Below are positions 34,728 through 42,993 of a stretch of DNA of 64,000 nucleotides, in pieces. The translations under genes and the position numbers were made by a program. Location of the stretch: assembly GCF_013416555.1 (NCBI RefSeq), contig NZ_JACCFG010000005.1, positions 372,001-436,000 on the forward strand, read 5' to 3'. The number at the start of each line of letters is the position of its first letter. Position 1 is the stretch's first letter. Origin of the DNA: Sphingomonas sp. R-74633. GTDB lineage: Bacteria; Pseudomonadota; Alphaproteobacteria; Sphingomonadales; Sphingomonadaceae. The notes beneath the pieces are model-generated. The model did no database searches and was not told the origin of the DNA. It saw nothing but the letters and a program-made list of their open reading frames with translations.

Positions 34728-35849
34728 ATGCGCTTGAAGGCATTTTCGAGCTTTGCGGTGCTTGCCCTGGTCGCGTGCAGCGGGGGCAGTGCCTCGGCGG
34801 GCGGGGGCGGGGCGACATCGGTCACGCCGACGCCGACTGCCAGTGCTTCGCCGACACCCACGCCCACCCCGAGCGCGCCGGTCTATACGGCCAAGGCTGC
34901 CTTTGTGCCGACCACCGGCATCTCGCTGCCGATCGGCAAATGCGTGAACATGGGCAATCACCTCGAGGCGCCCAATGAAGGCGATTGGGGCCGCGCGATC
35001 GTCGACAATGACTTCACGATCATCAAGACGGCCGGGTTCAACACGGTGCGCGTGCCGGTGCGCTGGTCGACGCATGCGCTGGCGGCGGCGCCCTATACGA
35101 TCGACGCGGCGTGGATGGCGCGGGTGCGGCACGTCGTCGACACCGCGCGGGCGGCGGGGCTCAACGTGATCCTAAACGTCCATCATTATGAGGAAATGGC
35201 GACCGCGCCGGCGGCGCATGCCGTGCGCTTCGCCGAGATTTGGAAGCAGGTCGCGGCCGAATTCGCCAGCGAGCCGACGGCGTCGGTGTGGTTCGAGCTG
35301 ATGAACGAACCCAATGGCGCGCTCAACGACACCAACCTCCAGGCGATCCTTGCGCCTGCGCTCGCCAATGTCCGCGCGACCAATCCGACGCGCCCGGTGA
35401 TCATCGGCGGCCAGGGCTGGAGCGGGGTGGATTCGCTGGCGACGGTGTGGATCCCCTCCGATCCCTATGTCGTGGCGACGATCCACACCTATGACCCGTT
35501 CGCCTTCACCCACCAGGGCGCGACCTATGTGACGCCCACGCCGCCGCTCGGGCGCGTGTTCGGCAGCGCGGCGGACTATGCCGAGCTCAACGCCAATCTG
35601 GCCAAGGTGCAGGCCTATATGAGCCGCACCGGGCGCAGCGTGTTCGTTGGCGAATATGGCGTGCACGACGATCCCGCGATCCCGCTTTCGGAGCGGGTCA
35701 AATATTACGGCACGATCACCTCGGCCTACGCGTCGATCGGGGTGCAGAGCTGCGCCTGGGCCTATACCAACACGTTCAAGCTGCGCGACGGCAGTGCCTG
35801 GCTGCCCGGCATGGTCGAAGCGATCCAGACCACGACGACGCTACAATAA
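34728..35849 (+). CDS. GH5-family endoglucanase lipoprotein
   Basis: 373 residues from ATG 34728, seven bases after GGAGG; the ATG six bases earlier is too close to it. Lipobox LVAC (Cys17) then a Gly/Thr/Pro-rich linker (TPTPTASASPTPTPTP) of about 30 residues. Catalytic domain from residue 60: FNTVRVPVRW, acid/base Glu194 in ELMNEPNG, nucleophile Glu309 in VGEYGV, as in bacterial GH5 cellulases. Probably anchored on the outer membrane facing outward or in the periplasm, cutting beta-1,4-glucan or mannan. A xyl-box-like palindrome lies upstream. Confidence 0.9.
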   Translation: MRLKAFSSFAVLALVACSGGSASAGGGGATSVTPTPTASASPTPTPTPSAPVYTAKAAFVPTTGISLPIGKCVNMGNHLEAPNEGDWGRAIVDNDFTIIKTAGFNTVRVPVRWSTHALAAAPYTIDAAWMARVRHVVDTARAAGLNVILNVHHYEEMATAPAAHAVRFAEIWKQVAAEFASEPTASVWFELMNEPNGALNDTNLQAILAPALANVRATNPTRPVIIGGQGWSGVDSLATVWIPSDPYVVATIHTYDPFAFTHQGATYVTPTPPLGRVFGSAADYAELNANLAKVQAYMSRTGRSVFVGEYGVHDDPAIPLSERVKYYGTITSAYASIGVQSCAWAYTNTFKLRDGSAWLPGMVEAIQTTTTLQ

Positions 35850-35905
35850 GTCGTTTCGCCGCCGCGGCGGTTGAGCCGTTCGGGGAGTTCCCGCATAAGG
35901 CCGCG

Positions 35906-36454
35906 ATGCGCCGCCAACTGCTCGTCTTCGCCTCCGCACTCGCCATTGCGGGCTGTTCGGAAACGCCGTCCATCGTGCCGGCGCCCGCGCCGCGCCCGGC
36001 TCCGCTGCCCACCCCCATGCCGACGCCTGCCCCCGCACCCGCGCCGACGCCGACGCGCAGTGCCGATTGGCGCGACTGGCCGCTGACGCCCGGCAACTGG
36101 GCCTATCGCCAGGACGGACGCGGCTCGATCGCGCTGTACGGCGTGGCGGGCGGCGAGGCCGAACTGACGCTGCGCTGCGACAGCGGACGTGGCCGCGTTG
36201 TGTTCTCGCGCCGTGGAGGGGGTACCGCGAACCTCACGCTGCGCACGACCAGCACGCTGCGCCAGCTTGCCGTGCAGCCGGTGGCGGCGGGCACCTCACC
36301 CTGGCTCGCCGCGGAGCTGGCGCCGCGCGACCCGGCGCTAGATGCGATGGGCTATAGCCGCGGGCGGTTCCTGGTGGAGGGTGCAGGCCTGCCGACCATC
36401 GTGGTGCCCGCTTATGCCGAGATCCTGCGCGTCGCCGAGGATTGCCGGGGATAG
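35906..36454 (+). CDS. Proline-rich lipoprotein, hypothetical
   Basis: 182 residues. Lipobox IAGC (Cys17) then about 30 residues of Pro and Ala (APAPRPAPLPTPMPTPAP), a flexible spacer like that of wall-spanning lipoproteins. The folded part (55-182) has the pattern LTPGNWAYRQDGRGSIALYG, ELTLRCDSGRGRVVFSR and TSTLRQLAVQP with two cysteines. Similar proteins occur in sphingomonads without known role. Confidence 0.72.
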   Translation: MRRQLLVFASALAIAGCSETPSIVPAPAPRPAPLPTPMPTPAPAPAPTPTRSADWRDWPLTPGNWAYRQDGRGSIALYGVAGGEAELTLRCDSGRGRVVFSRRGGGTANLTLRTTSTLRQLAVQPVAAGTSPWLAAELAPRDPALDAMGYSRGRFLVEGAGLPTIVVPAYAEILRVAEDCRG

Positions 36455-36495
36455 ATCGGCCGCCCTCGCGCATTGATGCGGCGAGGAGAGAGGCG

Positions 36496-36645
36496 ATGAT
36501 CCGCAAGCTCAAGTCGGGCGAGTACCGGCTCTATTCGCGCAAGGTCGATCCCGACACGCACAAGCGCCGCAATCTTGGCACATTCGACACGCGCGCGGCT
36601 GCGGAGAAGCACGAGCGCGAGGTGCAATATTTCAAGCGGCACTAG
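36496..36645 (+). CDS. Conserved small basic protein (AP2/integrase-arm-like)
   Basis: 49 residues, ATG preceded by GGAGAGAGGCG. The sequence MIRKLKSGEYRLYSRKVD / KRRNLGTFDTRAAAEKHERE resembles the three-stranded arm domain found at the N-terminus of tyrosine integrases and AP2-like DNA-binding folds, here standing alone. Likely nucleic-acid binding. Too small to appear unless starts are chosen carefully. 41 bases after the lipoprotein gene. Confidence 0.7.
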   Translation: MIRKLKSGEYRLYSRKVDPDTHKRRNLGTFDTRAAAEKHEREVQYFKRH

Positions 36646-36736
36646 GGCGGCGGGCTGACGTTCCAGCGATGTGTGGGGAGCTCCGGCGCCGGCTTTCGGC
36701 CCAGAACTCCAAGAATCGCTCAGAAAAAGATTTTAT

Positions 36737-36771
36737 ACAAGACTTGTTCTGCGACTCGCGGTGATTCAAAT
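36737..36771 (+). promoter_or_regulatory. Candidate promoter and dyad for the structured RNA
   Basis: TTGTTC (36744-36749), 16 bases, TCAAAT (36766-36771) could be a sigma-70 promoter. ACAAGACTTGT (36737-36747) is a perfect 11-base dyad overlapping the -35 box, placed where a repressor would act. Predicted start of transcription near 36778. Confidence 0.4.
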
Positions 36772-36828
36772 AGTTGGCGTGCCCGACGCAGGGTACGTGC
36801 TCTTCAACTGGCGAAAGGAGGTGATCCG

Positions 36829-36885
36829 ATGTCTCATGGTTCAGCAATGGGGTCGGTTCAGTTCGTTCGGGAGACGCACCGCTAA
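36829..36885 (+). CDS. 18-residue ORF with a 14-base Shine-Dalgarno sequence
   Basis: ATG TCT CAT ... CGC TAA, encoding MSHGSAMGSVQFVRETHR. The preceding AAAGGAGGTGATCC (36814-36827) is the exact complement of the usual alphaproteobacterial 16S rRNA 3' end (GGATCACCTCCTTT), and GGAGG lies seven bases from the ATG, the optimal distance. The peptide is hydrophilic and slightly basic, not like a type I toxin. Either it is strongly translated, or the site serves to hold 30S subunits on the RNA. Confidence 0.6.
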   Translation: MSHGSAMGSVQFVRETHR

Positions 36886-37021
36886 GCGGAGAACGCGATC
36901 GGAAGCCCTCCGATCGTAAGGCGCACGGGAGGTATTCTCCTCCAATCAACGGCGCCAGTTCGAAGCAAAGCGGTCCGCATGGTCTCCCGGGCTGGAACAT
37001 CCGGCCGCTGTGACCATGTCG

Positions 37022-37068
37022 GAGGTCGCCGGGTCGTCGGGAGACGCCTCGGCGACCTCTTTCATTTT
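37022..37068 (+). terminator. Strong intrinsic terminator of the candidate RNA
   Basis: GAGGTCGCCG (37022-37031) pairs perfectly with CGGCGACCTC (37050-37059); the 18-base loop has an inner CGTC-GGGA-GACG hairpin. Followed by TTTCATTTT. Ten GC-rich pairs plus U-tract make this one of the clearest terminators in the window. Confidence 0.85.
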
Positions 37069-37100
37069 ACGCTATGCGAACCTCGCGACGGGCGAGGAGC

Positions 37101-37128
37101 GGCGGCCTGCCAGGGCCGCCTCTTTATT
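37101..37128. terminator. Second terminator between convergent transcripts
   Basis: GGCGGCC (37101-37107), loop TGCCAG, GGCCGCC (37114-37120), then TCTTTATT. The T-run contains the stop codon of the minus-strand gene at 37124. Backs up the terminator at 37022-37068. Confidence 0.65.
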
Positions 37129-38047
37129 GTGCGGCCTCCGCCTCGGCCTTTTTGGCCACGCCCGCGCTGATCTGCCCCATTTGCGACGCGGCGCTGCGAT
37201 TGCCCCGGCCGTAATAGAGGCCGGTGAGATAGGCGCGGTCGCTGGTGGTCAGCGTCGTCGGACCGGCCACAGTGCCGGGCTCGAACAGGCGCAGGATCGT
37301 ATTGTCGTCCGCCGCAAGCTTTTCGGGGCGGCTCTGCATCAGGCCGCGCATCGCCGCATAGTCGGCGACCTGCATGAGGTTCTTGCCGAGCGTCGCGCGC
37401 GTCTCGATCACCACATAGGCGAGCTCGATTTCCTGCTGCGTCGGCGGGTTGATGATCGATGCCTGCGACACGCGCAGCACGGGCTTGCCGTTGCCGACGG
37501 TGATGCGCGCGCCGTTCATGCTGGTGTCGCTCTCGCTCGAGCTGGACAGGCCGATCGCCTGGCCATCCTCATTGTGGATGCCCGTGACCGTCCAGCTGCG
37601 CGCGGCGGCCTGCGACGCGAGCAGGCGCTTGCGCTTGGCGGAGTCCATGTCGGTGAACTGGCCGGGATAGAGGCGGTAGAGCTCGCGCGTGAATTCGCGG
37701 CCGTCATCGACGATCACGACGACCAGATTGGGCCGGCATTTGGCGCCCCCGGGCGAGGCGCCGGCTTCGGCCGCGACCTTGCGGATCCGCGCGGCGACCT
37801 TGGCCGCATAGACTTCGGTGAACCCCGACACGAAGGGACAGACCTCGTCGCCGAACCGCGCCAGCTGCCCCTCCACGGGCACCGACATCCGGCCGACCAG
37901 CGCGCGCGCCTGTTCCTTGGCGCTGAGCGTCTTGCCGCGCACGACGATGTTGGAATCGGGATCGGACGCCGGGCGCTCCTGCGCGACGGCCGAGCCTGCC
38001 AGGAGCAGCGCCGCTGCGGTTCCGATGCCGTGAAACAGTCCTCGCAT
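37124..38047 (-). CDS. Hypothetical secreted protein
   Basis: 307 residues from ATG 38047, which opens a signal peptide (MRGLFHGIGTAAALLLAGSAVAQ). The mature part has IVVRGKTLSAKEQARALVGRM, one likely disulfide pair (EVCPFVSGF, AKCRPNLVVVIVDD) and a helical C-terminus with SDRAYLTGLYYG. No family recognised; I have a general impression that such proteins are common in sphingomonads. Probably periplasmic. Confidence 0.7.
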   Translation of the reverse strand: MRGLFHGIGTAAALLLAGSAVAQERPASDPDSNIVVRGKTLSAKEQARALVGRMSVPVEGQLARFGDEVCPFVSGFTEVYAAKVAARIRKVAAEAGASPGGAKCRPNLVVVIVDDGREFTRELYRLYPGQFTDMDSAKRKRLLASQAAARSWTVTGIHNEDGQAIGLSSSSESDTSMNGARITVGNGKPVLRVSQASIINPPTQQEIELAYVVIETRATLGKNLMQVADYAAMRGLMQSRPEKLAADDNTILRLFEPGTVAGPTTLTTSDRAYLTGLYYGRGNRSAASQMGQISAGVAKKAEAEAAQ

Positions 38048-38160
38048 ATACGCCTCGCTGAACAATCAGACGGCGTTGTATCGCATCGATTTGCGGCGGC
38101 CAACGGCCCGATCGGGCCTGGCTTCCAATTCGACGCGTGGGGGCTGGTTACCCGTTCGGG

Positions 38161-39900
38161 TCACCGCGCCGGCTCGAAGCGAAACCCGCGCACGGCCCCG
38201 TCAAAACTCTTCGAGCCCAGTACGAGCATGTTGTTGCCGTCGAGCAGGGCGACCGGCGCGGGCAGGCGGAGCTTCTGCCAGCCGGTGCCGGCCGGCACGT
38301 GCAGCGTGAACGGCGTGCCGTTGAGCGTGACCGTCAGCGCGCCGCCGGCCCCGGACTTGGCTTCGACCTCGACCGAGAAACTGCCGCCGCCGTCTGCGGA
38401 GAGCGAGTAGCGCATCCATTCGCCCGGCTTGAAGTCGCTGACATAAAGGCTCTCGCCCTCCTCGCGGGCGATATCGACGCCGTCGTTGCGCCAAGTCCGG
38501 CCGTTATTCCACAACGTCCGCGCCTTGCCCGTGGAGACATGGTAATTGGCGTCGTCGGTGTCGGAATAGGCGACGCCCGCGGGGCCGATATCATAGTCGA
38601 CCGCATCGACCGCGCCGCCTTCCGCCGTGACCAGCAGCGGCGCCGAGGGGCGCGGGCTGGGATCGTGCGGCTGGCGCAGCATCGCGTCGACCACATCCTG
38701 GTGGAACTGGTTGTTCTCGTGGCGGATGTCGTGGCGGGCGAGCTGCATCAGCGTGGCATAGGCTTCGTCGGCGCTCGGACGCGGGCCCTTGCCGGTCCAA
38801 TAGGCGACGAGCTTCGCCCAGCCGGGGTTGGGCGTGATCTCGAGCGGGTTGTTGAAGCCGATCTTCTTGAGCGGCCAGAAGGCCCAGCCAATATCGTGCT
38901 TCTCTACCAGGGCGATCGCGTCGCGGAACCAGACGTTCGAATTCTCGCCCGATTCCCCGAGCCAGAGCGGCATGTTCCAGGTCTCGCGCAGCTTGAGCAC
39001 GCCGGCGATCGAGGCCTCGTCGTTGGCGTTCCAATATTTGTGGAAGCTGAGCGCGGTGTTCTTGTCGGTAAAGGGCAGTAGGCCGGCATAATTGTTGCCC
39101 CAGCAATTGCCCTCGATCACCAGCATGTGGCGCTTGTCGACTTCGCGAATTGCCGCGGCGATGTCGGTGTAGAGCTGCTTGAGCGGGGCGCTGTCCGTCT
39201 CCTTGCAGCCATGGTCGCCGCCCGGCGCGGTGAAGTCCCAATTGGGCTCGTTGAGCACGTCATAGGCGCCGATGCCCGGTTCATTGGCGTAGCGCTGGGC
39301 GAGCTTGCGCCATATCGCGATCGTCTTGCGGCGGTTCTCGGCGCTCTGCCACAGCGAGGGCTTGGCGGGGTCGCGGTCGGCGATCGGCAGGTCGTTGCCC
39401 TGGCCGCCCGGTGCGGCGTGGAGATCGAGGATCAGATACATGCCGTTCGCCCTGGTCCAGGCGAGCAGGGTGTCGATGCGGCGAAAGCCATCCTCGAGCC
39501 AGCTGTCCTTGCCGGCCACCGGTTCCTTCTCGATGGGCAGAGTCAGGAGATAGTAGTGGATCGGCAGGCGGACCGAGTTCATTCCCCAGCGCGCCATCAT
39601 GTCGATGTCCGTCTTGCGAATATGGTTGTCGAGCCAGGCCTGGTAGAATTCGGCGGTCTTCTCCTCGCCGATCAGCTCGGCGATCGCGGCGCGGATGCGG
39701 TATTGCTGGCCCGAGCCGAGTTGCCCGAGCTGGAGCATATAGCCCTCCTGCAGCATCCAGCCGCCGAGCCCCATTCCGCGCAGGAGGACTTCCTTGCCGC
39801 TCTCATCGACGATGCGCGGGCCATCGGCGCGCAGGAAGCTCTGCGCAGATGCTGGCAACGTTGTCATGCAGGCGAGCAGGGCGAGCGCGAGCGTCTTCAT
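38161..39900 (-). CDS. GH5-family glycosidase with C-terminal carbohydrate-binding module
   Basis: 579 residues, signal peptide MKTLALALLACMTTLPASA. GH5 domain (25-400): LLRGMGLGGWMLQEGYM, acid/base Glu218 in DVLNEPNWDF, His in HKYW, nucleophile Glu316 in LGESGENSN. Residues about 430-579 form a beta-rich module like CBM6/CBM35 (VDAVDYDIGPAGVAYSD, GEWMRYSLSADGGGSFSVEV), which bind sugar chains. Likely a secreted or periplasmic beta-glucanase or related enzyme. Unlike the first GH5 gene it is not a lipoprotein and has no obvious LacI palindrome upstream. Confidence 0.9.
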   Translation of the reverse strand: MKTLALALLACMTTLPASAQSFLRADGPRIVDESGKEVLLRGMGLGGWMLQEGYMLQLGQLGSGQQYRIRAAIAELIGEEKTAEFYQAWLDNHIRKTDIDMMARWGMNSVRLPIHYYLLTLPIEKEPVAGKDSWLEDGFRRIDTLLAWTRANGMYLILDLHAAPGGQGNDLPIADRDPAKPSLWQSAENRRKTIAIWRKLAQRYANEPGIGAYDVLNEPNWDFTAPGGDHGCKETDSAPLKQLYTDIAAAIREVDKRHMLVIEGNCWGNNYAGLLPFTDKNTALSFHKYWNANDEASIAGVLKLRETWNMPLWLGESGENSNVWFRDAIALVEKHDIGWAFWPLKKIGFNNPLEITPNPGWAKLVAYWTGKGPRPSADEAYATLMQLARHDIRHENNQFHQDVVDAMLRQPHDPSPRPSAPLLVTAEGGAVDAVDYDIGPAGVAYSDTDDANYHVSTGKARTLWNNGRTWRNDGVDIAREEGESLYVSDFKPGEWMRYSLSADGGGSFSVEVEAKSGAGGALTVTLNGTPFTLHVPAGTGWQKLRLPAPVALLDGNNMLVLGSKSFDGAVRGFRFEPAR

Positions 39901-39965
39901 TCCGGGCGGTCCTCTCTGTGATTTTAAGGGAGCCTAGCGCGGGGATGGGCCGGGCGTCGAGGCCC

Positions 39966-40190
39966 TCAGCCGATGATCGGATACTTCTCGCGCAGTCGAT
40001 CGGCGATGCGCTCGACCGCGGCGTTCTCGTCCGCGTTGCCGCCGGGGGTGATCGACCAGTTGCAGTGCGGATGCGTCGCGGCGCTGTAGAGCTTCACCGC
40101 GCCCAATACCGTGCGCCAGCGCCCCCGCCTGCCGCCGACTTCGCGCTGCAGGATGGCGAGGAACTGGTCGAGCAGATCGGCCGAATTCAT
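39966..40190 (-). CDS. Small protein translationally coupled to mutS
   Basis: 74 residues. Its ATG overlaps the mutS stop codon as ATGA, so the pair is coupled. Sequence MNSADLLDQFLAILQREVGGRRG...GAVKLYSAATHPHCNW, then basic/acidic helix ENAAVERIADRLREKYPIIG. Family not recognised; no membrane segment. Whether it works with MutS or merely follows it is unknown. Confidence 0.65.
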   Translation of the reverse strand: MNSADLLDQFLAILQREVGGRRGRWRTVLGAVKLYSAATHPHCNWSITPGGNADENAAVERIADRLREKYPIIG

Positions 40191-42790
40191 GCGCCGTCCG
40201 CCGCCAGGCCCTTGAGGCGGTAGAGCATTTCGAGCGCTTCGCGTGGGCTCAGGCTGTCGATGTCGATCGCGCCGAGCTCGGTGCGCAGCGTGTCGACGGC
40301 TTCCTCTTCCTCCACGGCCATGGCGGCGAAGAGGGGGAGGTCGTCGAGCCCTGCGGCAAGCCCGCCGGTCTGGGCGCGGCCCGCCTCGAGCTTGTCGAGC
40401 ACTGCCTTGGCGCGCTTGATCGTCACCGGCGGCAGGCCGGCGAGGCGGGCGACGGCGAGGCCGTAGCTGCGGTCGGCCGGGCCCTCGGCGACTTCGTGGA
40501 GCAGGACGAGATCGCCCTTCCATTCGCGCGCGCGGACATGGTGGAGGGTGAGCGCGTCGCAGCGCTCGGCCAGCCGGGTCAGCTCGTGATAGTGCGTGGC
40601 GAACAAACACCGGCACCGGTTGTCCTCGTGGATCGCCTCGACCACGGCCCAGGCGATGGCAAGACCGTCATAGGTCGAGGTGCCGCGGCCGACTTCGTCG
40701 AGGATGACGAAGCTGCGCGGGGTCGCCTGGGCGAGAATCGCGGCGGTCTCGACCATCTCGACCATGAAGGTCGAGCGGCCGCGCGCGAGATTGTCCGAGG
40801 CGCCGACGCGGCTGAACAGCCGGTCGACCATGCCGAGCGTGGCGCGCGTGGCAGGAACATAGCTCCCGGCCTGGGCAAGCACTGCGATCAGCGCGTTCTG
40901 GCGCAGGAAGGTCGACTTGCCGCCCATGTTCGGGCCGGTGACCAGCCAGAGGCGGCTGGCTTCGGAGAGGTTGCAGTCGTTTGCGACGAAGCGGCCGCCG
41001 CTCTTCGCCACGGCCTCCTCGACCACCGGGTGGCGGCCGCCGTCGATCTCGAAACAGGCATGTTCGACGAGATGCGGCCGGGCCCAGCCACCCTCGGCGG
41101 CGCGCTCGGCGAGGCCGGCCGAGACGTCGATCCGGGCGAGTGCATCGGCGGTACGGGCGATGGTCTCGCGGTCTGAGAGGGCTCGCGTGGTGAGCTCTTC
41201 GAGATGCGCGGCTTCGGCGGCGAGGCCGTGCGCGCCGGCCTGCGTCACCTTGAGCGCGACTTCGTGGAGCTCGGGGGCGTTGAAGCGGACGACGCCGGCG
41301 AGCGTCTGGCGGTGGGTGAAGCCCGAATCCTGCGCCATCAGCGGGTCGGCATTCTTCGCCGGAACCTCGATATGATAGCCGAGCACGCCATTATGGCGGA
41401 TCTTGAGCGAGCCGATGCCGGTGCGTGCCTTGTATTCGGCCTCGAGCGCGGCGATCGCGCGGCGGCCGCCGGCGCCGGCATCGCGCAGATCGTCGAGCGC
41501 GGCGTCATAGCCCTCGGCGATATAGCCGCCATGTGCGGCATCGACCGGCGGCTCGGGGACGAGCGCGCGGCTGAGCAGGTCGATCAGCGCGCCGTGGCCG
41601 CGCATCTGCGGGATCAGGTCGGCGAGGAGCGGCGGGATGCCCGTTGCCTCCAGCCGCTCGGCAAGGCGCCAGGCGCCGTCGAGCCCATCGCGCAGCTGGC
41701 CGAGATCACGGGGGGAGCCGCGTCCGGCGGCGATGCGGCCGAGCGCGCGGCCGATGTCGGGCATCGCCCTGAGCGCGCCGCGGACCATGTCGCGCAGCAA
41801 GGAATCGTCATGGAAATGGGTGACGAGATCGAGCCGCGCCTCGACCGCGGGGCGGTCCATCAAGGGTGCGGCGATATCGGCGCCGAGCAGGCGCGCACCG
41901 GCGCCGGTGACAGTGCGATCGACGCTGTCGAGCAGGCTGCCCTTGCGGGTGCCTCCGCTGCTGACGGTCAGCTCGAGGCTCTCGCGCGTCGCCGCGTCGA
42001 TCGCCATCGCTGCCTCGGTGCGCGAAAGACGGGGCGGGCGCAGGAAGGGGAGCGCGCCCTTGGCGGTGTGCTCGAGATAGGCGGCGAGGCCCCCGGCAGC
42101 GGCGAGCGCGGCTCGGGAGAAGGCGCCGAAACCGTCGAGCGTCGCGACGCCGAACAGCCGCTTCAATCGCGCCTCGCCGCCGGCGCTGTCGAAATCCACC
42201 TTGGGCCGCGTGACGGTGGCGAGCTCGTCGAACGCCGATCCGTCGGCGACCACTGTTTCGGCGGGTGACAGGCGGGCGACTTCGGCGGCGGCGCGGTCGG
42301 CGGTGGTCTCGACGATCTCGAACAGGCCGGTCGAGATGTCGGCACAGGCGATCGCGACGCTGCCGCCCGCCTCTCCGATCGCGACGCACCAGTTCGCCGT
42401 GCGGCTGTCGAGCAGCGCCTCCTCGGTCAGCGTGCCGGCAGTGACGACGCGGACGATCGCGCGGTTGACCAGCGCCTTGGAGCCCATGCGCTTGCGCGCT
42501 TCCTCGGGCGTCTCGGTCTGGTTGGCGATGGCAACGCGGTGGCCGGCCTTGATCAGCCGGGCAAGATAGCCCTCCATCGCGTGGACGGGGACGCCGCACA
42601 TCGGGATGCGCTCGCCCTCATGCTCGCCGCGTGCGGTGAGCGCGATATCGAGCACCGCGCTGGCGACCTTGGCATCGTCGAAGAACAGCTCGAAAAAGTC
42701 GCCCATTCGGTAGAACAGCAGGCAATCCTCGGCCTCCGCCTTCAGGGCGAGATATTGCGCCATCATCGGGGTGGGAGCTGTCGAGGCCAT
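40187..42790 (-). CDS. mutS: DNA mismatch repair protein MutS
   Basis: 867 residues. Recognises mismatches and small loops and starts repair with MutL. Mismatch-reading Phe-x-Glu at residues 32-34 (GDFFELF), connector and lever domains, clamp, then ATPase: Walker A VTGPNMGGKST, Walker B VILDEVGRGTSTYDG and signature loop GASDNLARGRSTF. C-terminal helix-turn-helix dimerisation part IKRAKAVLDKLE present. Complete, with no sign of damage. Small coupled gene follows. Confidence 0.97.
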   Translation of the reverse strand: MASTAPTPMMAQYLALKAEAEDCLLFYRMGDFFELFFDDAKVASAVLDIALTARGEHEGERIPMCGVPVHAMEGYLARLIKAGHRVAIANQTETPEEARKRMGSKALVNRAIVRVVTAGTLTEEALLDSRTANWCVAIGEAGGSVAIACADISTGLFEIVETTADRAAAEVARLSPAETVVADGSAFDELATVTRPKVDFDSAGGEARLKRLFGVATLDGFGAFSRAALAAAGGLAAYLEHTAKGALPFLRPPRLSRTEAAMAIDAATRESLELTVSSGGTRKGSLLDSVDRTVTGAGARLLGADIAAPLMDRPAVEARLDLVTHFHDDSLLRDMVRGALRAMPDIGRALGRIAAGRGSPRDLGQLRDGLDGAWRLAERLEATGIPPLLADLIPQMRGHGALIDLLSRALVPEPPVDAAHGGYIAEGYDAALDDLRDAGAGGRRAIAALEAEYKARTGIGSLKIRHNGVLGYHIEVPAKNADPLMAQDSGFTHRQTLAGVVRFNAPELHEVALKVTQAGAHGLAAEAAHLEELTTRALSDRETIARTADALARIDVSAGLAERAAEGGWARPHLVEHACFEIDGGRHPVVEEAVAKSGGRFVANDCNLSEASRLWLVTGPNMGGKSTFLRQNALIAVLAQAGSYVPATRATLGMVDRLFSRVGASDNLARGRSTFMVEMVETAAILAQATPRSFVILDEVGRGTSTYDGLAIAWAVVEAIHEDNRCRCLFATHYHELTRLAERCDALTLHHVRAREWKGDLVLLHEVAEGPADRSYGLAVARLAGLPPVTIKRAKAVLDKLEAGRAQTGGLAAGLDDLPLFAAMAVEEEEAVDTLRTELGAIDIDSLSPREALEMLYRLKGLAADGA

Positions 42791-42862
42791 GCCCGGCCCG
42801 GACTAGCCGAACGCCTCCGTCGATCAACACCCGATGCACGCTTTTCTGGGGACAAAGCGCGA

Positions 42863-42880
42863 TGTGCGGGATTCCGCACA
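42863..42880. promoter_or_regulatory. Perfect dyad before maeB
   Basis: TGTGCGG-GATT-CCGCACA, 7-base perfect inverted repeat in the 203-base gap between the divergent mutS and maeB genes, 113 bases before the maeB ATG. May be an operator or a small hairpin in the maeB leader. The rest of the gap holds TATTAT at 42889-42894, a possible -10 box, and the ribosome site GGAGAG. Confidence 0.3.
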
Positions 42881-42993
42881 GTTGGGCGATATTATCAGAC
42901 CAGGAACGCTGCGGACTCAGCCATATTTGCGGCATTCGGCACATTGCGACGACGGAACGGCCCCCCTAAAGGAGAGGCAATCTGGAGAGAAAA

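Larger units (their letters stand above)
36778..37068 (+). ncRNA. Candidate structured RNA with an 18-codon ORF
   Basis: A stretch of about 290 bases without a conventional gene, bounded by a candidate promoter and a strong terminator. It holds an extreme ribosome binding site and tiny ORF (36829-36885), then a perfect 8-bp hairpin CGATCGGA-AGCCC-TCCGATCG (36896-36916), a GGAG/CTCC hairpin near 36928-36940 and the terminator. The next plus-strand gene is far away, so this is not a leader for a downstream gene; it looks like a dual-function small RNA or a stand-alone mini-gene. Not matched to a known RNA family. Confidence 0.5.

Noticed and set aside
36814..36827. Fragment of a 16S rRNA gene on the minus strand (GGATCACCTCCTTT)
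   Set aside because: Only 14 bases match; the bases before them do not continue into the conserved 16S 3' region. It is better read as a Shine-Dalgarno on the plus strand.
36632..37000. 122-codon open frame on the minus strand across the candidate RNA
   Set aside because: No ribosome site; the plus strand has the promoter, SD and terminator. Its apparent length follows from GC content.
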